Below the pieces are notes generated by a model. The model saw nothing but the letters and a program-made list of their open reading frames with translations. It searched no databases and was not told the DNA's origin. Shown here one piece after another: positions 10,824 to 19,762 of a stretch of 64,000 nucleotides of DNA (position 1 is the first letter of the stretch; the number at the start of each line of letters is the position of its first letter). The position numbers and the translations under genes were made by a program. The DNA is from Gracilaria vermiculophylla. Taxonomy: Eukaryota; Rhodophyta; Florideophyceae; Gracilariales; Gracilariaceae. The stretch lies in NCBI GenBank assembly GCA_019155205.2, contig JAHNZQ020000227.1:580034-644033 (forward strand). Direction: 5' to 3'.

Positions 10824-13091
10824 TCACACATCATCAGTGGCCTCTGCAGTGCACTGGGCAGCTTTCTCCTCGTCATTGTTGGTTTCCATGGCTAATAAAT
10901 TCGGCTTTTCTCCAAGAATCCGTCGCAACTGGGACTGCATGGCGTCGACCACCTCTTTGGGCATCACGACACTTAAAACTTGTTTCCCAATCCAAATAAT
11001 GGCCTCTTCTCTCTCCCCACAACATAGCATCGCACTACCGCTGCCGAGCGAGAAAACCGCTTGAAGGATGTTGGCAGGATCACGACGAATGACGTTCTCC
11101 TCCAGTAGCTTCAGCACATCCGAAACTTTGGCGTCGATGCACCTCTTCTGCATTATGGCTCTCATGATGTGCGCACCTTCCTGAATGAGCCTAAAATGGC
11201 ATGTGGTATCCTTTCTATCAGTGCGCTCCAAAACTCTTACACCTGCGTTTACTACTCTCAACTCCCGTTTGTTCTCAATGACTTCTTGATCCCTCGTACC
11301 AAGAGAATGTCTGAGCACAGTTCGCACTGTGCGGGAAACAGCCACAACCCTCTTAAATGTTGTACCGTCCGTGCCCCTCGTCATAAGACAGTGGTCCATG
11401 ATGTTGGAATCCAAGCCAAAGAATGAGCAAATGTTGTAAAGACTTTCGCGACACAAGTCGGAGACGTTTACAAGCGGATCATCAGTGATGAGCCTGCTAC
11501 CACCTCGCCCAGACTTCTTCGGCATGGGAGGTCCGGTATCTTCATTTCGCTGTTCCGAACCGTTGTTCTCTTGCGGCTGAACATCGCTTGTCTCCTCGGT
11601 GTCCAACTGCTCGCCTCGCACCCTGCTCTCTTCATTGCGTAGCTGACGACGGGAAAGGCGCGCCGTTTCACTCTTGAGAAGCACTGCCACGAAGAAAGCC
11701 CCTGTGTCCTGATCGTGAGGAACGAGACGCATGCATCTGTGAAGCGGAAATCTCCCACTGGAGAACTCCTCAGCCGAAGGTGGGAACAGCGAGCTCACAA
11801 CTTTTTTGCGACGGCGCAAGGGGACTTCCTCAAATGACGTGAACCATCCTTCGGGGCGATTTAACTTTTCTTTACCATCTTTCACTTTCCCCTCTTCAGC
11901 GTCGGCGTCTTGTCCTTCGCTACCATTTTCATTTTGGTCACACTTTATTCCGCGCGCAGTGTCTTTGACAAGCCATGTCTTTAAACCAGGGCGACGAACA
12001 AGTTCGGGCAGCTTCTGGGAGCAGTCCACAAGATGAAGATCTGTTCCAAACGTTCGCAACGCATGTGCAACGACGGCTTCATTTTCAAGAGGATTCATAC
12101 TACATGTAGAATAAACAAGTGTTCCACCTGGCTTGAGAAGTTCTACACCTCTATTCAAAATTTGGCGCTGAAGACGGTGGATTCCGATGCCCATGTCCGG
12201 GCTCCATCTTCTCCAGATGTCCGGGGCTTTACGCAACGTTCCATCTCCTGTACAAGGCACGTCGCAAAGCACTCGATCAAAAGCCATGAACTTGGGAAAG
12301 TGTTGCGCTTCATGATGTGTGACAACGAGTTGAGGGCTGGCAAATCGCTTCAACTGGTGGACAAGCATCCAACATCTCTTTATGTCTGCATCGTTTGCTA
12401 TGACCAAGCCAGGGTCGGAGAGGGGAATTCCTCTTTCCGAGAGGTGTTCAAGTATCTGGGCGGTCTTTGAGCCAGGAGCAGCACACATATCCAGGACCGC
12501 ATGCCCAGGCTGCGCGTCTAATAAAAGCGGCGGTATCATGCTGACAGCTTCTTGTCGGTTCACGGCCCCAAGCGCATGCATTCGAACAAGAAAACGGTGA
12601 AAAGGAGCTAGCGCATTGTTCCGTCGCAGAAGCTGGCGAGGAGCAGACACTGTCCACGCCAATTCCTCGGGGTACCATTTAAGGGGTTGCGGGGGTTTAA
12701 TCTCAGGGGATTCGTCTGTAGATTTGACATTCTGGAACAACTCGGATATATCGCCGAGGAGCGCGGTATGGATATCGTTGCGAAATGTCCCTTGCGCTGT
12801 TATTCGAAAGCTTGTCGGAAGCGGCTTTGCAAAAGTTGCTAACAAAGATTCGAATTCCTCTTTGTCAACTATGTTTTGAGCCTTGTAGTACTCATTAAAA
12901 GTCTCATTATTTCGGCCATCATCAGGTGTGTAATCCGAGTCAAACCGAGATTTGCGGTTGTCTCTCCGCGGTGTCTTTGCGTTCCAGTGTTTGCGACGTC
13001 TCTTTGTGGGAAGATCAATCATCGGGGCGTCCCGTAACTTTGATTTCCTGCCTCGAACTGGTTCTAGTGTCTGTTCTTTAGGCAAAGGCAT
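10824..13091 (-). CDS. tRNA (cytosine-5) methyltransferase, NSUN2/TRM4 type
   Basis: A 755-residue single-exon protein of the RsmB/NOP2/Sun family. These enzymes transfer a methyl group from S-adenosylmethionine to carbon 5 of cytosine in RNA. The N-terminus is basic. Motif I (VLDMCAAPGSKTAQ) lies at about residues 199-212, and motif IV (CDVPCTGDGTLRK) at 276-288 with its conserved Pro-Cys. Motif VI (YSTCSMNPLENEAVV) is at 327-341 with the catalytic Cys at about 330, so the active site is complete. The spacing and the R-R-x-x-L-A-P-F/H-like lead-in resemble NSUN2/Trm4 more than NOP2 or NSUN5. The C-terminal part is less conserved. The start at 13091 gives a lysine/arginine-rich leader. The next gene is divergent, 499 bases away. 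Confidence 0.9.
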   Translation of the reverse strand: MPLPKEQTLEPVRGRKSKLRDAPMIDLPTKRRRKHWNAKTPRRDNRKSRFDSDYTPDDGRNNETFNEYYKAQNIVDKEEFESLLATFAKPLPTSFRITAQGTFRNDIHTALLGDISELFQNVKSTDESPEIKPPQPLKWYPEELAWTVSAPRQLLRRNNALAPFHRFLVRMHALGAVNRQEAVSMIPPLLLDAQPGHAVLDMCAAPGSKTAQILEHLSERGIPLSDPGLVIANDADIKRCWMLVHQLKRFASPQLVVTHHEAQHFPKFMAFDRVLCDVPCTGDGTLRKAPDIWRRWSPDMGIGIHRLQRQILNRGVELLKPGGTLVYSTCSMNPLENEAVVAHALRTFGTDLHLVDCSQKLPELVRRPGLKTWLVKDTARGIKCDQNENGSEGQDADAEEGKVKDGKEKLNRPEGWFTSFEEVPLRRRKKVVSSLFPPSAEEFSSGRFPLHRCMRLVPHDQDTGAFFVAVLLKSETARLSRRQLRNEESRVRGEQLDTEETSDVQPQENNGSEQRNEDTGPPMPKKSGRGGSRLITDDPLVNVSDLCRESLYNICSFFGLDSNIMDHCLMTRGTDGTTFKRVVAVSRTVRTVLRHSLGTRDQEVIENKRELRVVNAGVRVLERTDRKDTTCHFRLIQEGAHIMRAIMQKRCIDAKVSDVLKLLEENVIRRDPANILQAVFSLGSGSAMLCCGEREEAIIWIGKQVLSVVMPKEVVDAMQSQLRRILGEKPNLLAMETNNDEEKAAQCTAEATDDV

Positions 13092-13590
13092 TGAAGGAAG
13101 GGAGGAAAATGGGAGTAGTTGGACACAGAACAGCAGTGAAACACGGCACGTTCAATATCGGATCTGCAGCGTGTTTTGCGTCCCAAAACAATCGGAAATG
13201 AGAGATATGTCAGTTGTAAGTGTTCCTTCCTCAGTCAAGAAGAATCAAGAAGAGCGTCGGTGCGTTTCATCCACGAAGACCGTGGGTCTCTTCAGTGCAC
13301 TAGACACAGAGCTCTTGTCTCAGCGCTTTTACGGATAGCTCGGTAGGTTCGTCGAAGCGGATCTGTGAACCGCTCCCGCGTATATCAACACCACATATCC
13401 CTTGTTACATGTACAAGAATCGAAAATTTGGAGACAGCAATTTAGTGCAAATCCCCTCCAGCGTTAAGCAAGTGGTCTTGCCGCCATCGCCAGCCCATAC
13501 AAAACGGCGGTTGTCTTCATTGAATGAGCTTTGATTGATCGGGAGGAATTAAGGTGACCCGTTTCTTGCACGGCCTAAATTCCTGTCGAT
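13092..13590. promoter_or_regulatory. Divergent spacer, NSUN2-like and RPN7 genes
   Basis: About 500 bases separate the two oppositely directed start codons, so this interval should hold both promoters. A 128-codon ORF on the plus strand (12952-13338) straddles the NSUN2 start and looks like a shadow. No defined TATA box or factor site is claimed. Confidence 0.5.
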
Positions 13591-14831
13591 ATGGCTGAAG
13601 ATGGTGTAGGTCAAGACGAAAATCTCAGATTGGCTGAGATGAGATTCAAGGCGTCGATGGGCGATCCCGATGCCGTGTCTGTGCTAAAGAAAGATCTCAT
13701 TGAAAGAAAGGCTCTCCCGCTTTACTTGGAAGTCGCCACTGAATTGGTAAGCAATTTGGGAGCCGTTTTGTAACTCTGTCCTCAAAACAAGCGTCTTGTT
13801 CTTGGATGTGCTGACCGCCGCCTCTTATTGAAACATGTGTGCAGGACTGGCCCAAAGATGCGTCGCTTCAATCCTCCATGGAAGCGGATATTGCAAAGGA
13901 GCTAGAAGAACTCGACGCGAAGGTAAAAGATGCTGAAGAGAACGCTGGTGAGTCAGAAGTTCGAGAAGCCCTCTTAGCTCGAGCCAAGTTCTTTGAACGA
14001 ATATTTGACCGCAAGAAAGCAGAAGAGGCATTTGAGAAGACTTTTTCTGCCACGGTTGGAACTGGACAGAAGATTGACATCGTGCTAGCCATGATCAGGA
14101 TGGGCCTTGCCGCGATGGATTACAAGTCCATAGCAAAGCACATTGCACGAGCGAAGGAATTGGTAGATAAAGGCGGTGATTGGGAGAGGCGCAACCGACT
14201 CAAGGTTTACGAAGCCACGTATCTTGTCTCTCGCCGTGACATTAACGGTGCTGCACTTTTGTTTTTGGACTCTCTGCAAACCTTTTCTGCAACGGAACTG
14301 TACGACTACAAGACTTTTGTGTTCTACACTGTTATCACGTCAATGATATCCGTTGACAGACCAACCCTGAAGAGCAAGGTTGCTGATGCACCAGAGATTC
14401 TGTCCGTGGTCTTGGAGAACGACACATTGAATAGGTTTCTCTCAGCTTTGATAGACTGCGACTACAGAAAATATACCGCAACTCTACCGGACATTCTCGA
14501 TATCACCGGACAAGATCGATACTTGTCCACTCACAAGAATTACATTGGGCGTGAGCTGAGGGTGGTGTCCTATACACAATTCTTATCCAGCTACCAGTCT
14601 GTGACGCTTGCGGCCATGTGTAAAAATTTCGGGGTTGGCAAAAAGTACATGGACGGAGAGCTCTCTCGTTTTATAGCCGCTGGTCGACTGAACTGCAAGA
14701 TTGACATGGTCGGCGGTGTCGTGGAAACCACGAGGCCCGACGCAAAGAATGCATTGTATCACAACACAATTAAGCAGGGCGACGTTTTACTCAACCGGAT
14801 CCAAAATCTCTCCAGAGTAATCGACATTTAA
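13591..14831 (+). CDS. RPN7: 26S proteasome lid subunit RPN7 (PSMD6), two exons
   Basis: Exon 1 is 13591-13746 and exon 2 is 13845-14831, giving 380 residues; human PSMD6 has 389. RPN7 is a PCI-domain subunit of the 19S regulatory particle lid. Exon 1 gives NLRLAEMRFKA and KALPLYLEVATEL and joins in phase 0 to DWPKDASLQSS. The middle contains FERIFDRKKAEEAFEKTF and GDWERRNRLKVYEATYL, both characteristic of RPN7. The C-terminal PCI region includes YTQFLSSYQSVTLAAM and then a winged-helix segment ending GDVLLNRIQNLSRVIDI. Nothing is missing. The adjacent RPB9 gene converges with a gap of 121 bases. Confidence 0.95.
13747..13844 (+). other. Intron of the RPN7 gene (98 bases)
   Basis: Donor GTAAGC after codon 52, acceptor GTGCAG. 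A TGCTGAC branch-site-like sequence lies about 30 bases before the acceptor. Removing it joins two RPN7 segments in phase 0. Without splicing the frame stops at 13773. Confidence 0.9.
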
Positions 14832-14952
14832 GCAATACGTCTGTGACGCCTACAGGCGTACATCGCTGCTTTGGCAAGTAGCAGTGGCGTCTGCGTCAGT
14901 AAGCTGTGCATTTGTGGAACACAGTGAGTGCCTCAACAAGAAATGAAAATTG

Positions 14953-15446
14953 TTATTCCTCGCTTGATAACCATCGTGTCCCGCAGTTGACGCATACGAA
15001 GATGAGGACGAGTGCCTCGTCGTTTTTTCCTACAGGGCTTTGGTAGTATACTGCCTGTTTGCCCTGACACTCTTGGTCTGGACAGTTCGCGTTGAAAGTG
15101 CGGGGGAGCGTCTTGTCTTCTAACACATCGTATGTTATTGCCAGTTTCTCACTGAACGTAGATTGTTCGTGGAGAGAGCATAGAAAATTGCGATAAACGC
15201 GGTCGTCAGTCACAAAATTATGAGAGACGCTGGCTCAGAGAAGAGAATACAGATAAATGAAACTTACTTTGCTGTATGAACGATCACGTTTTTGTGAATA
15301 GGGTAGTTGACCTCGCCCGCATCTTCTTTGTGAACGCAGTTACGGCAAACATAGTTCAAGACTTTCCGGCCAGTTCTTCGTCTTTCAGCACCATCTTCTT
15401 GCGGGTACAGCATGTTCTGACAGGATGAACAAAAGCGAACAGGCAT
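14953..15446 (-). CDS. RPB9: RNA polymerase II subunit RPB9, two exons
   Basis: Exon 1 is 15268-15446 and exon 2 is 14953-15229 (minus strand), giving 151 residues; yeast and human proteins have 122 and 125. RPB9 sits at the jaw of Pol II and affects start-site choice, elongation and fidelity. The first zinc ribbon has Cys at 6 and 9 (FCSSCQNMLYP) and at 34 and 37 (CRNC). The linker contains DVLEDKTLPRT, matching the DIGSDPTLPRS region of the family. The second ribbon contains CPDQEC and CVNCG. The ORF stays open upstream to 15695, but the extra residues are not RPB9-like, so the ATG at 15446 is chosen. The start codons of this gene and CAP-G are 597 bases apart. Confidence 0.92.
15230..15267 (-). 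other. Very short intron of RPB9 (38 bases)
   Basis: The donor is GTAAGT and the acceptor CCAG, on the minus strand. Splicing in phase 2 joins HTA-N to VSHNFVTDDRV. Without it the frame stops at TAA directly after the donor. The length is not a multiple of three, so it cannot be read through. No clear branch-point motif is visible. Confidence 0.8.
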
Positions 15447-16043
15447 TGTTTCAAGGAATTTCTTTCTAAGGAATAAAAAGAGAACCGTGTTGCCAGCCGG
15501 CGTTTCCAAAACGGCTATGGACGGATCAGAGCCAAGGATGGGGGCGACCGGTCGGAGGTGTGAGCTGGAACTCGGTCGACCCCTTGCCTTGCACTTTCCC
15601 TTTTTGCTTGTACGGGATCGGGTTCTGCTACTTACGGCGTGCTCGGGTAGACTGACTACGACTTGACGTTTTCGAAGGTTATGGACTACATCCACGTGTA
15701 CATGAAAGTACTGATGTCACAAATGCCAACCATAGATGACATGATATGACATATAACGACAAGATGGAAATTGGCATATTTCGGTTTGCTTTAAATGTTT
15801 GAGATTTGACCACACCTTCACAGCAAGGCATTGAAATTTGAACTTTCAAATGTCAAGAGATGGTGGCAGAGTGCGTGATGGCATGAGAGACGAAAGCACT
15901 GCCCTGGTGCCGTGGCGGCTGACGACCAGCTTCTACTATGGGGTCAGCTTCACTTAGCACCGCTTTAGCGCGTTGAGATCCTTGTTCTGCGAGGAACGCC
16001 GCAGATTGTACAGGTACCGTCCTTTTCAAACCGCCTCAAAAGA
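15447..16043. promoter_or_regulatory. Divergent spacer, RPB9 and CAP-G genes
   Basis: Just under 600 bases between two divergent start codons. No conserved ORF. An AT-rich block at 15710-15860 contains repeated ATGACAT motifs. It should hold both promoters. Confidence 0.45.
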
Positions 16044-18902
16044 ATGCCCTCGACAACTAAATCCGAACAAAATGTCTCCTCAATCGTTGCCCAGGCTTTC
16101 AACACTGCCCAGCAGACAGCTGCGGCTCATCCAAGGGCAACCTCACTTCTGCTTCGAGCATACAAACTAAACCCCGACGCTTTTCTGGATGCGTTCACCT
16201 TTGCCTTGAACCGTTTGCTCCTTGTCTACTCTCGTGACCCCCCCGCAGAGCGGTTGGTGCATTTTGTTTCGCGATTCGCGGCTGCCAATACAACACGGAC
16301 AGCCGATTTATGCTCTCTTCTTCTCACGTACCTCACTCATCAGTCAGGCGCAACAAGCCGCGCAGTTAGGTTTCGAAGCGTGCAAATCATCGCTTCCATT
16401 CTGCACGAGCTGCCGGAAGACGCAGACATATCAGAGCAAATATGGCACATTCTGCACGATGCCCTCATCAACCGCTCCCAGGATAGACTGCCAAGGGTCC
16501 GTGCAGCGGCTGCCGCTGCCTTGTGTAGAATTCAAACCACAGGCAATCCTGATGATGACACGTTTTGTGCGAGGCTTGTTCAAATGGTTTCCCTGGACAG
16601 CAGCACTGCCGTGCGCAAGGCCGCATTGAACGCTGTTGCTCTCACAGAGCATACGATACCTTATGTTGTTGCAAGAACGCGAGATGTTAATGACGACGTC
16701 CGCGCTACAGTTTACCACATTCTTGCTCGCAAGCTTCATCCAAATGGTTTAACTATTGCCGAAAGAGTGGCCGTTCTGAAAAGCGGCCTCACCGATAGGT
16801 CGAAAACCGTCACAAATGCTTGCGAGCGCAGTTTGCTTTTGCAAGGGTGGCTTGATGGTGCTTGTCAGGGAAACATATTTGAGCTTATTGATCTGTTGGG
16901 CGCCCATGACTATGAAGATGAGGTCCTTCAATCTTTGCGATTCGTTTTTGCTTCAGAAAGATGCCAAACTCTTGTCGAAGCGATTCAAATCGATGTCAAT
17001 AATATGTCCGGCTCTGATGCACTGATTCTCCGAGCAATTTCCCACACTCAAAGCGCACAGCCTTTAATCCAGAAGTTCCTCCCTACAACCACAGTTTATG
17101 CTCAAGTGCTGCATTACTACGCAGTGGACAAGTTTGCAATTCGTCATTTGCTCGATCTCTGTCGCGCTGTCGATATGTCTGACGAGGTTGGGCGCACAAA
17201 TTTGGAGAAAGTACTTCGTTTTGATTTTCTCCAGAACAAGGAAACTGACGAAGAGGTAATTCCGAGCGCTGTACGGGCCCTTAGAAGAGTACTATTAGAC
17301 GTGGAGGATACGCTGCGTATTGTTCTGGAGATTCTTCGAAATGACGTTCTCTTACAAACAGTTTCTGAAGAACAGAAGGAAGCGACTCCAACGGAAATAG
17401 AAGACTGGAGGTATACGAGGGCGCTTAGCATTTGCCTTGAGATGCTTCGAATCGCACCACAACAGAAAACGAACGCCGCAGCTTCTACGACACTTTGTCA
17501 AAGCCTACTGCACACTGCAGCGTTACCTCATATAATGAGTGAAGATGAATTCAAGCGAAAAGCGGCATTCGAATGTGTAGCGTTGTATTGCTTGCTGGAC
17601 CAGTCTGGTGTTGAAGCCCGTTCGAAGATGCCGCTTTTCATTCAAGCGTGCAGAAATGATTTGTCAATGATTCAGAAGTTTGCCATGCAGGCCCTGGTTG
17701 ATTTCCTCATGATTTTCGACTTTGCAGATGATGCGAAGGTGGAATCAACCTCAACGCCCGGACGAACACCAGATGCAAGACGAAGAGCCGAAGCCATGAC
17801 GTCGCTGGCTGACGAAGCGATTGAGATCTTATCCGAAGGTCTCACGAGCGCTGACGAAAATACCAGGACTATTGCGGTGCAAGGCATGACACGCTTGTTG
17901 TTCCTGCGAAGAGTTTCACCAACGGCAAAGCTGCTGTCGAGGATGTTAATTGTTTACCACAATCCAATTACGGAAGATGACCATCTACTCCGACAGTACT
18001 TGTCACTTTTCTTTCCTTCGTTCTGCATGTCGTCGGCAATGAACAGATTAGTTGTTGAGGACGCGTTTAAGCCGACTTGTAATGTGCTTCTCTCGGCACC
18101 GGAGAGCAGCCCCCTCTCGTGCATCGACATAGTTCAAGTGGCTCAGTTCATCTTACATCTTACGAACTCATCGTTAGCGGCAGGCGCTGACCGGGTTGAA
18201 AGTATTGGGCGACCTGCGGACCTTATTCATGAGCGCCTCGCCGAAGCAGTTCTCAACGAAGTGATTAATTGCTGCGATGACGGAGATGAAGAAGTTTGTC
18301 GGATGTATTCGAGAGTTCTTTCTAGTTTCAGACTTCAATGTCGGCAGGAGAATTATGAGCACATGATGATCATCAAGCGTCTGGCAAAGAAAGCTCATGG
18401 TGAGTGCGATGATCGTCGGGCCAAGAACATGATCAAGAAGTTTCAGGATCGAGTGGAATGTGCTGTGGAAAAGGCAGAGGCGGTGATTCACGACAAGCTG
18501 GACTTGGACTGCACAGAAATTGGAAAGGGTCATGACAAGCGACTCACAGAGGATTCCTCAGAGGCGACAATCGCTTTTGACGGTGCGGAGAATTCAGAGG
18601 TCTCTAAGGTGGATAGCACGCAGAACAGAAAGCGTTGTTCAGGTTTGGATTGCATGCGAAGCGCGAGTACTGAGAGAGAACATTCGGGAGAGAAGTGTGG
18701 GACGGTGCAGGAGAAGCACAAACGTTTGCCTCACGCATCACAGCATGACGTCGACTCACAAGTTGACGCAGAGAACCGCACTGACCCCAACTTTGTGATT
18801 GATGTTGACAACACTGCCAGCACTGCGAAAGCAGCTGTAGCTACGAGAAAGTATCCCAGGAGATGTCGGAAGAAGATTATTGACTTTGTAGAGATAGATT
18901 AA
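16044..18902 (+). CDS. Condensin complex subunit 3 (CAP-G, YCG1)
   Basis: A 952-residue single-exon protein built of HEAT repeats. CAP-G is a non-SMC subunit of condensin I and binds DNA together with the kleisin CAP-H during chromosome compaction. The N-terminal part has RAVRFRSVQIIASIL and then DRLPRVRAAAAAALCRIQ, the R-D-x-x-x-x-V-R-x-x-A-x-x-A-L block typical of CAP-G. It continues with LVQMVSLDSSTAVRKAALNA, and DVNDDVRATVYHILARK follows. The middle (around residues 480-700) has KAAFECVALYCLLDQ and ADENTRTIAVQGMTRLLFL, matching the Cnd3 C-terminal domain. The last 140 residues are polar and probably disordered, ending in a basic patch RKYPRRCRKKIIDF. Length is close to the usual 900-1,000. 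Confidence 0.9.
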   Translation: MPSTTKSEQNVSSIVAQAFNTAQQTAAAHPRATSLLLRAYKLNPDAFLDAFTFALNRLLLVYSRDPPAERLVHFVSRFAAANTTRTADLCSLLLTYLTHQSGATSRAVRFRSVQIIASILHELPEDADISEQIWHILHDALINRSQDRLPRVRAAAAAALCRIQTTGNPDDDTFCARLVQMVSLDSSTAVRKAALNAVALTEHTIPYVVARTRDVNDDVRATVYHILARKLHPNGLTIAERVAVLKSGLTDRSKTVTNACERSLLLQGWLDGACQGNIFELIDLLGAHDYEDEVLQSLRFVFASERCQTLVEAIQIDVNNMSGSDALILRAISHTQSAQPLIQKFLPTTTVYAQVLHYYAVDKFAIRHLLDLCRAVDMSDEVGRTNLEKVLRFDFLQNKETDEEVIPSAVRALRRVLLDVEDTLRIVLEILRNDVLLQTVSEEQKEATPTEIEDWRYTRALSICLEMLRIAPQQKTNAAASTTLCQSLLHTAALPHIMSEDEFKRKAAFECVALYCLLDQSGVEARSKMPLFIQACRNDLSMIQKFAMQALVDFLMIFDFADDAKVESTSTPGRTPDARRRAEAMTSLADEAIEILSEGLTSADENTRTIAVQGMTRLLFLRRVSPTAKLLSRMLIVYHNPITEDDHLLRQYLSLFFPSFCMSSAMNRLVVEDAFKPTCNVLLSAPESSPLSCIDIVQVAQFILHLTNSSLAAGADRVESIGRPADLIHERLAEAVLNEVINCCDDGDEEVCRMYSRVLSSFRLQCRQENYEHMMIIKRLAKKAHGECDDRRAKNMIKKFQDRVECAVEKAEAVIHDKLDLDCTEIGKGHDKRLTEDSSEATIAFDGAENSEVSKVDSTQNRKRCSGLDCMRSASTEREHSGEKCGTVQEKHKRLPHASQHDVDSQVDAENRTDPNFVIDVDNTASTAKAAVATRKYPRRCRKKIIDFVEID

Positions 18903-19762
18903 GTTAAATACGTCGGGTTCTATTGTGTGTTGATGAGGTTAAAGTGTGTACAGTGAGTAGTGACCCTTAGCGTTGCGTTGTTTTGAATGAAATCGGGTGC
19001 CAGCGATGACTTTTTCTGTTCCCTCACTGGCTAGAATGTTCATACACATACATGCACGAGAGGGTCGCGCACGAGTGGGTGGCGCATGGACCAGGAGTGG
19101 AGGTGCTTCTGGCCGTGCCTCACTGACAAGCCAAGTCGACGACATGACCTGGAACCTTCGCTGAAACCACGGAGCTATTTTAAAATGCTGCTTCTCGCGT
19201 TGCACGACATTGGAAAATTGCAAAGTCATGAGCGGTCAGGCACATAATCGGAGACGGCGACATGGCGGGCAGGAGGAGCGCCGAGGCCGGCCGACCAGGC
19301 GGGTCGCGACCAAGTGGTCGTGCACTGTAAGTGCAACGGTAGTTAATCGTGCATGCGCGGTAAGTTGACTCTACGCGTAGGTGACATGACAGATCAAGTT
19401 AACGGACCGTCACGGACGGACCGCGGCGTTACAGACCAACTTCCTTGACAGACGCCGTTTGTGCAACAAGTTGCCGATATCCTTTCAAACTGAATCCACA
19501 GTGGCGGCTTCGTCCTTGTCCCCGCGCCGTATCGCCAAGCGCCGGGACAACGCGCCCGCAAGTGGACTCCCTTCGCGCCTACCATGTGCCCAACAGCAGT
19601 GCCCAATTCATTGCCTTCCAAAACACACTACTACAACATGGTGTCAGCGACCTCTTCCCCTTTACATGAATCTACATCTACAAGTTAGCAAGAGTATTAA
19701 AATTAGAACATCGCGACGGGCGATCTATCAATCGTACTGGCGATTCCGAAACATTTGTCACT
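18903..19762. other. Convergent spacer after CAP-G and cellulose synthase A
   Basis: About 860 bases between two convergent stop codons. Several short ORFs of 75-124 codons overlap on both strands without recognisable motifs. No RNA gene was recognised. Confidence 0.45.

Noticed and set aside
15447..15695. Upstream extension of the RPB9 frame
   Set aside because: RPB9 proteins start a few residues before the first zinc ribbon; the extra 83 residues have no similarity to the family.
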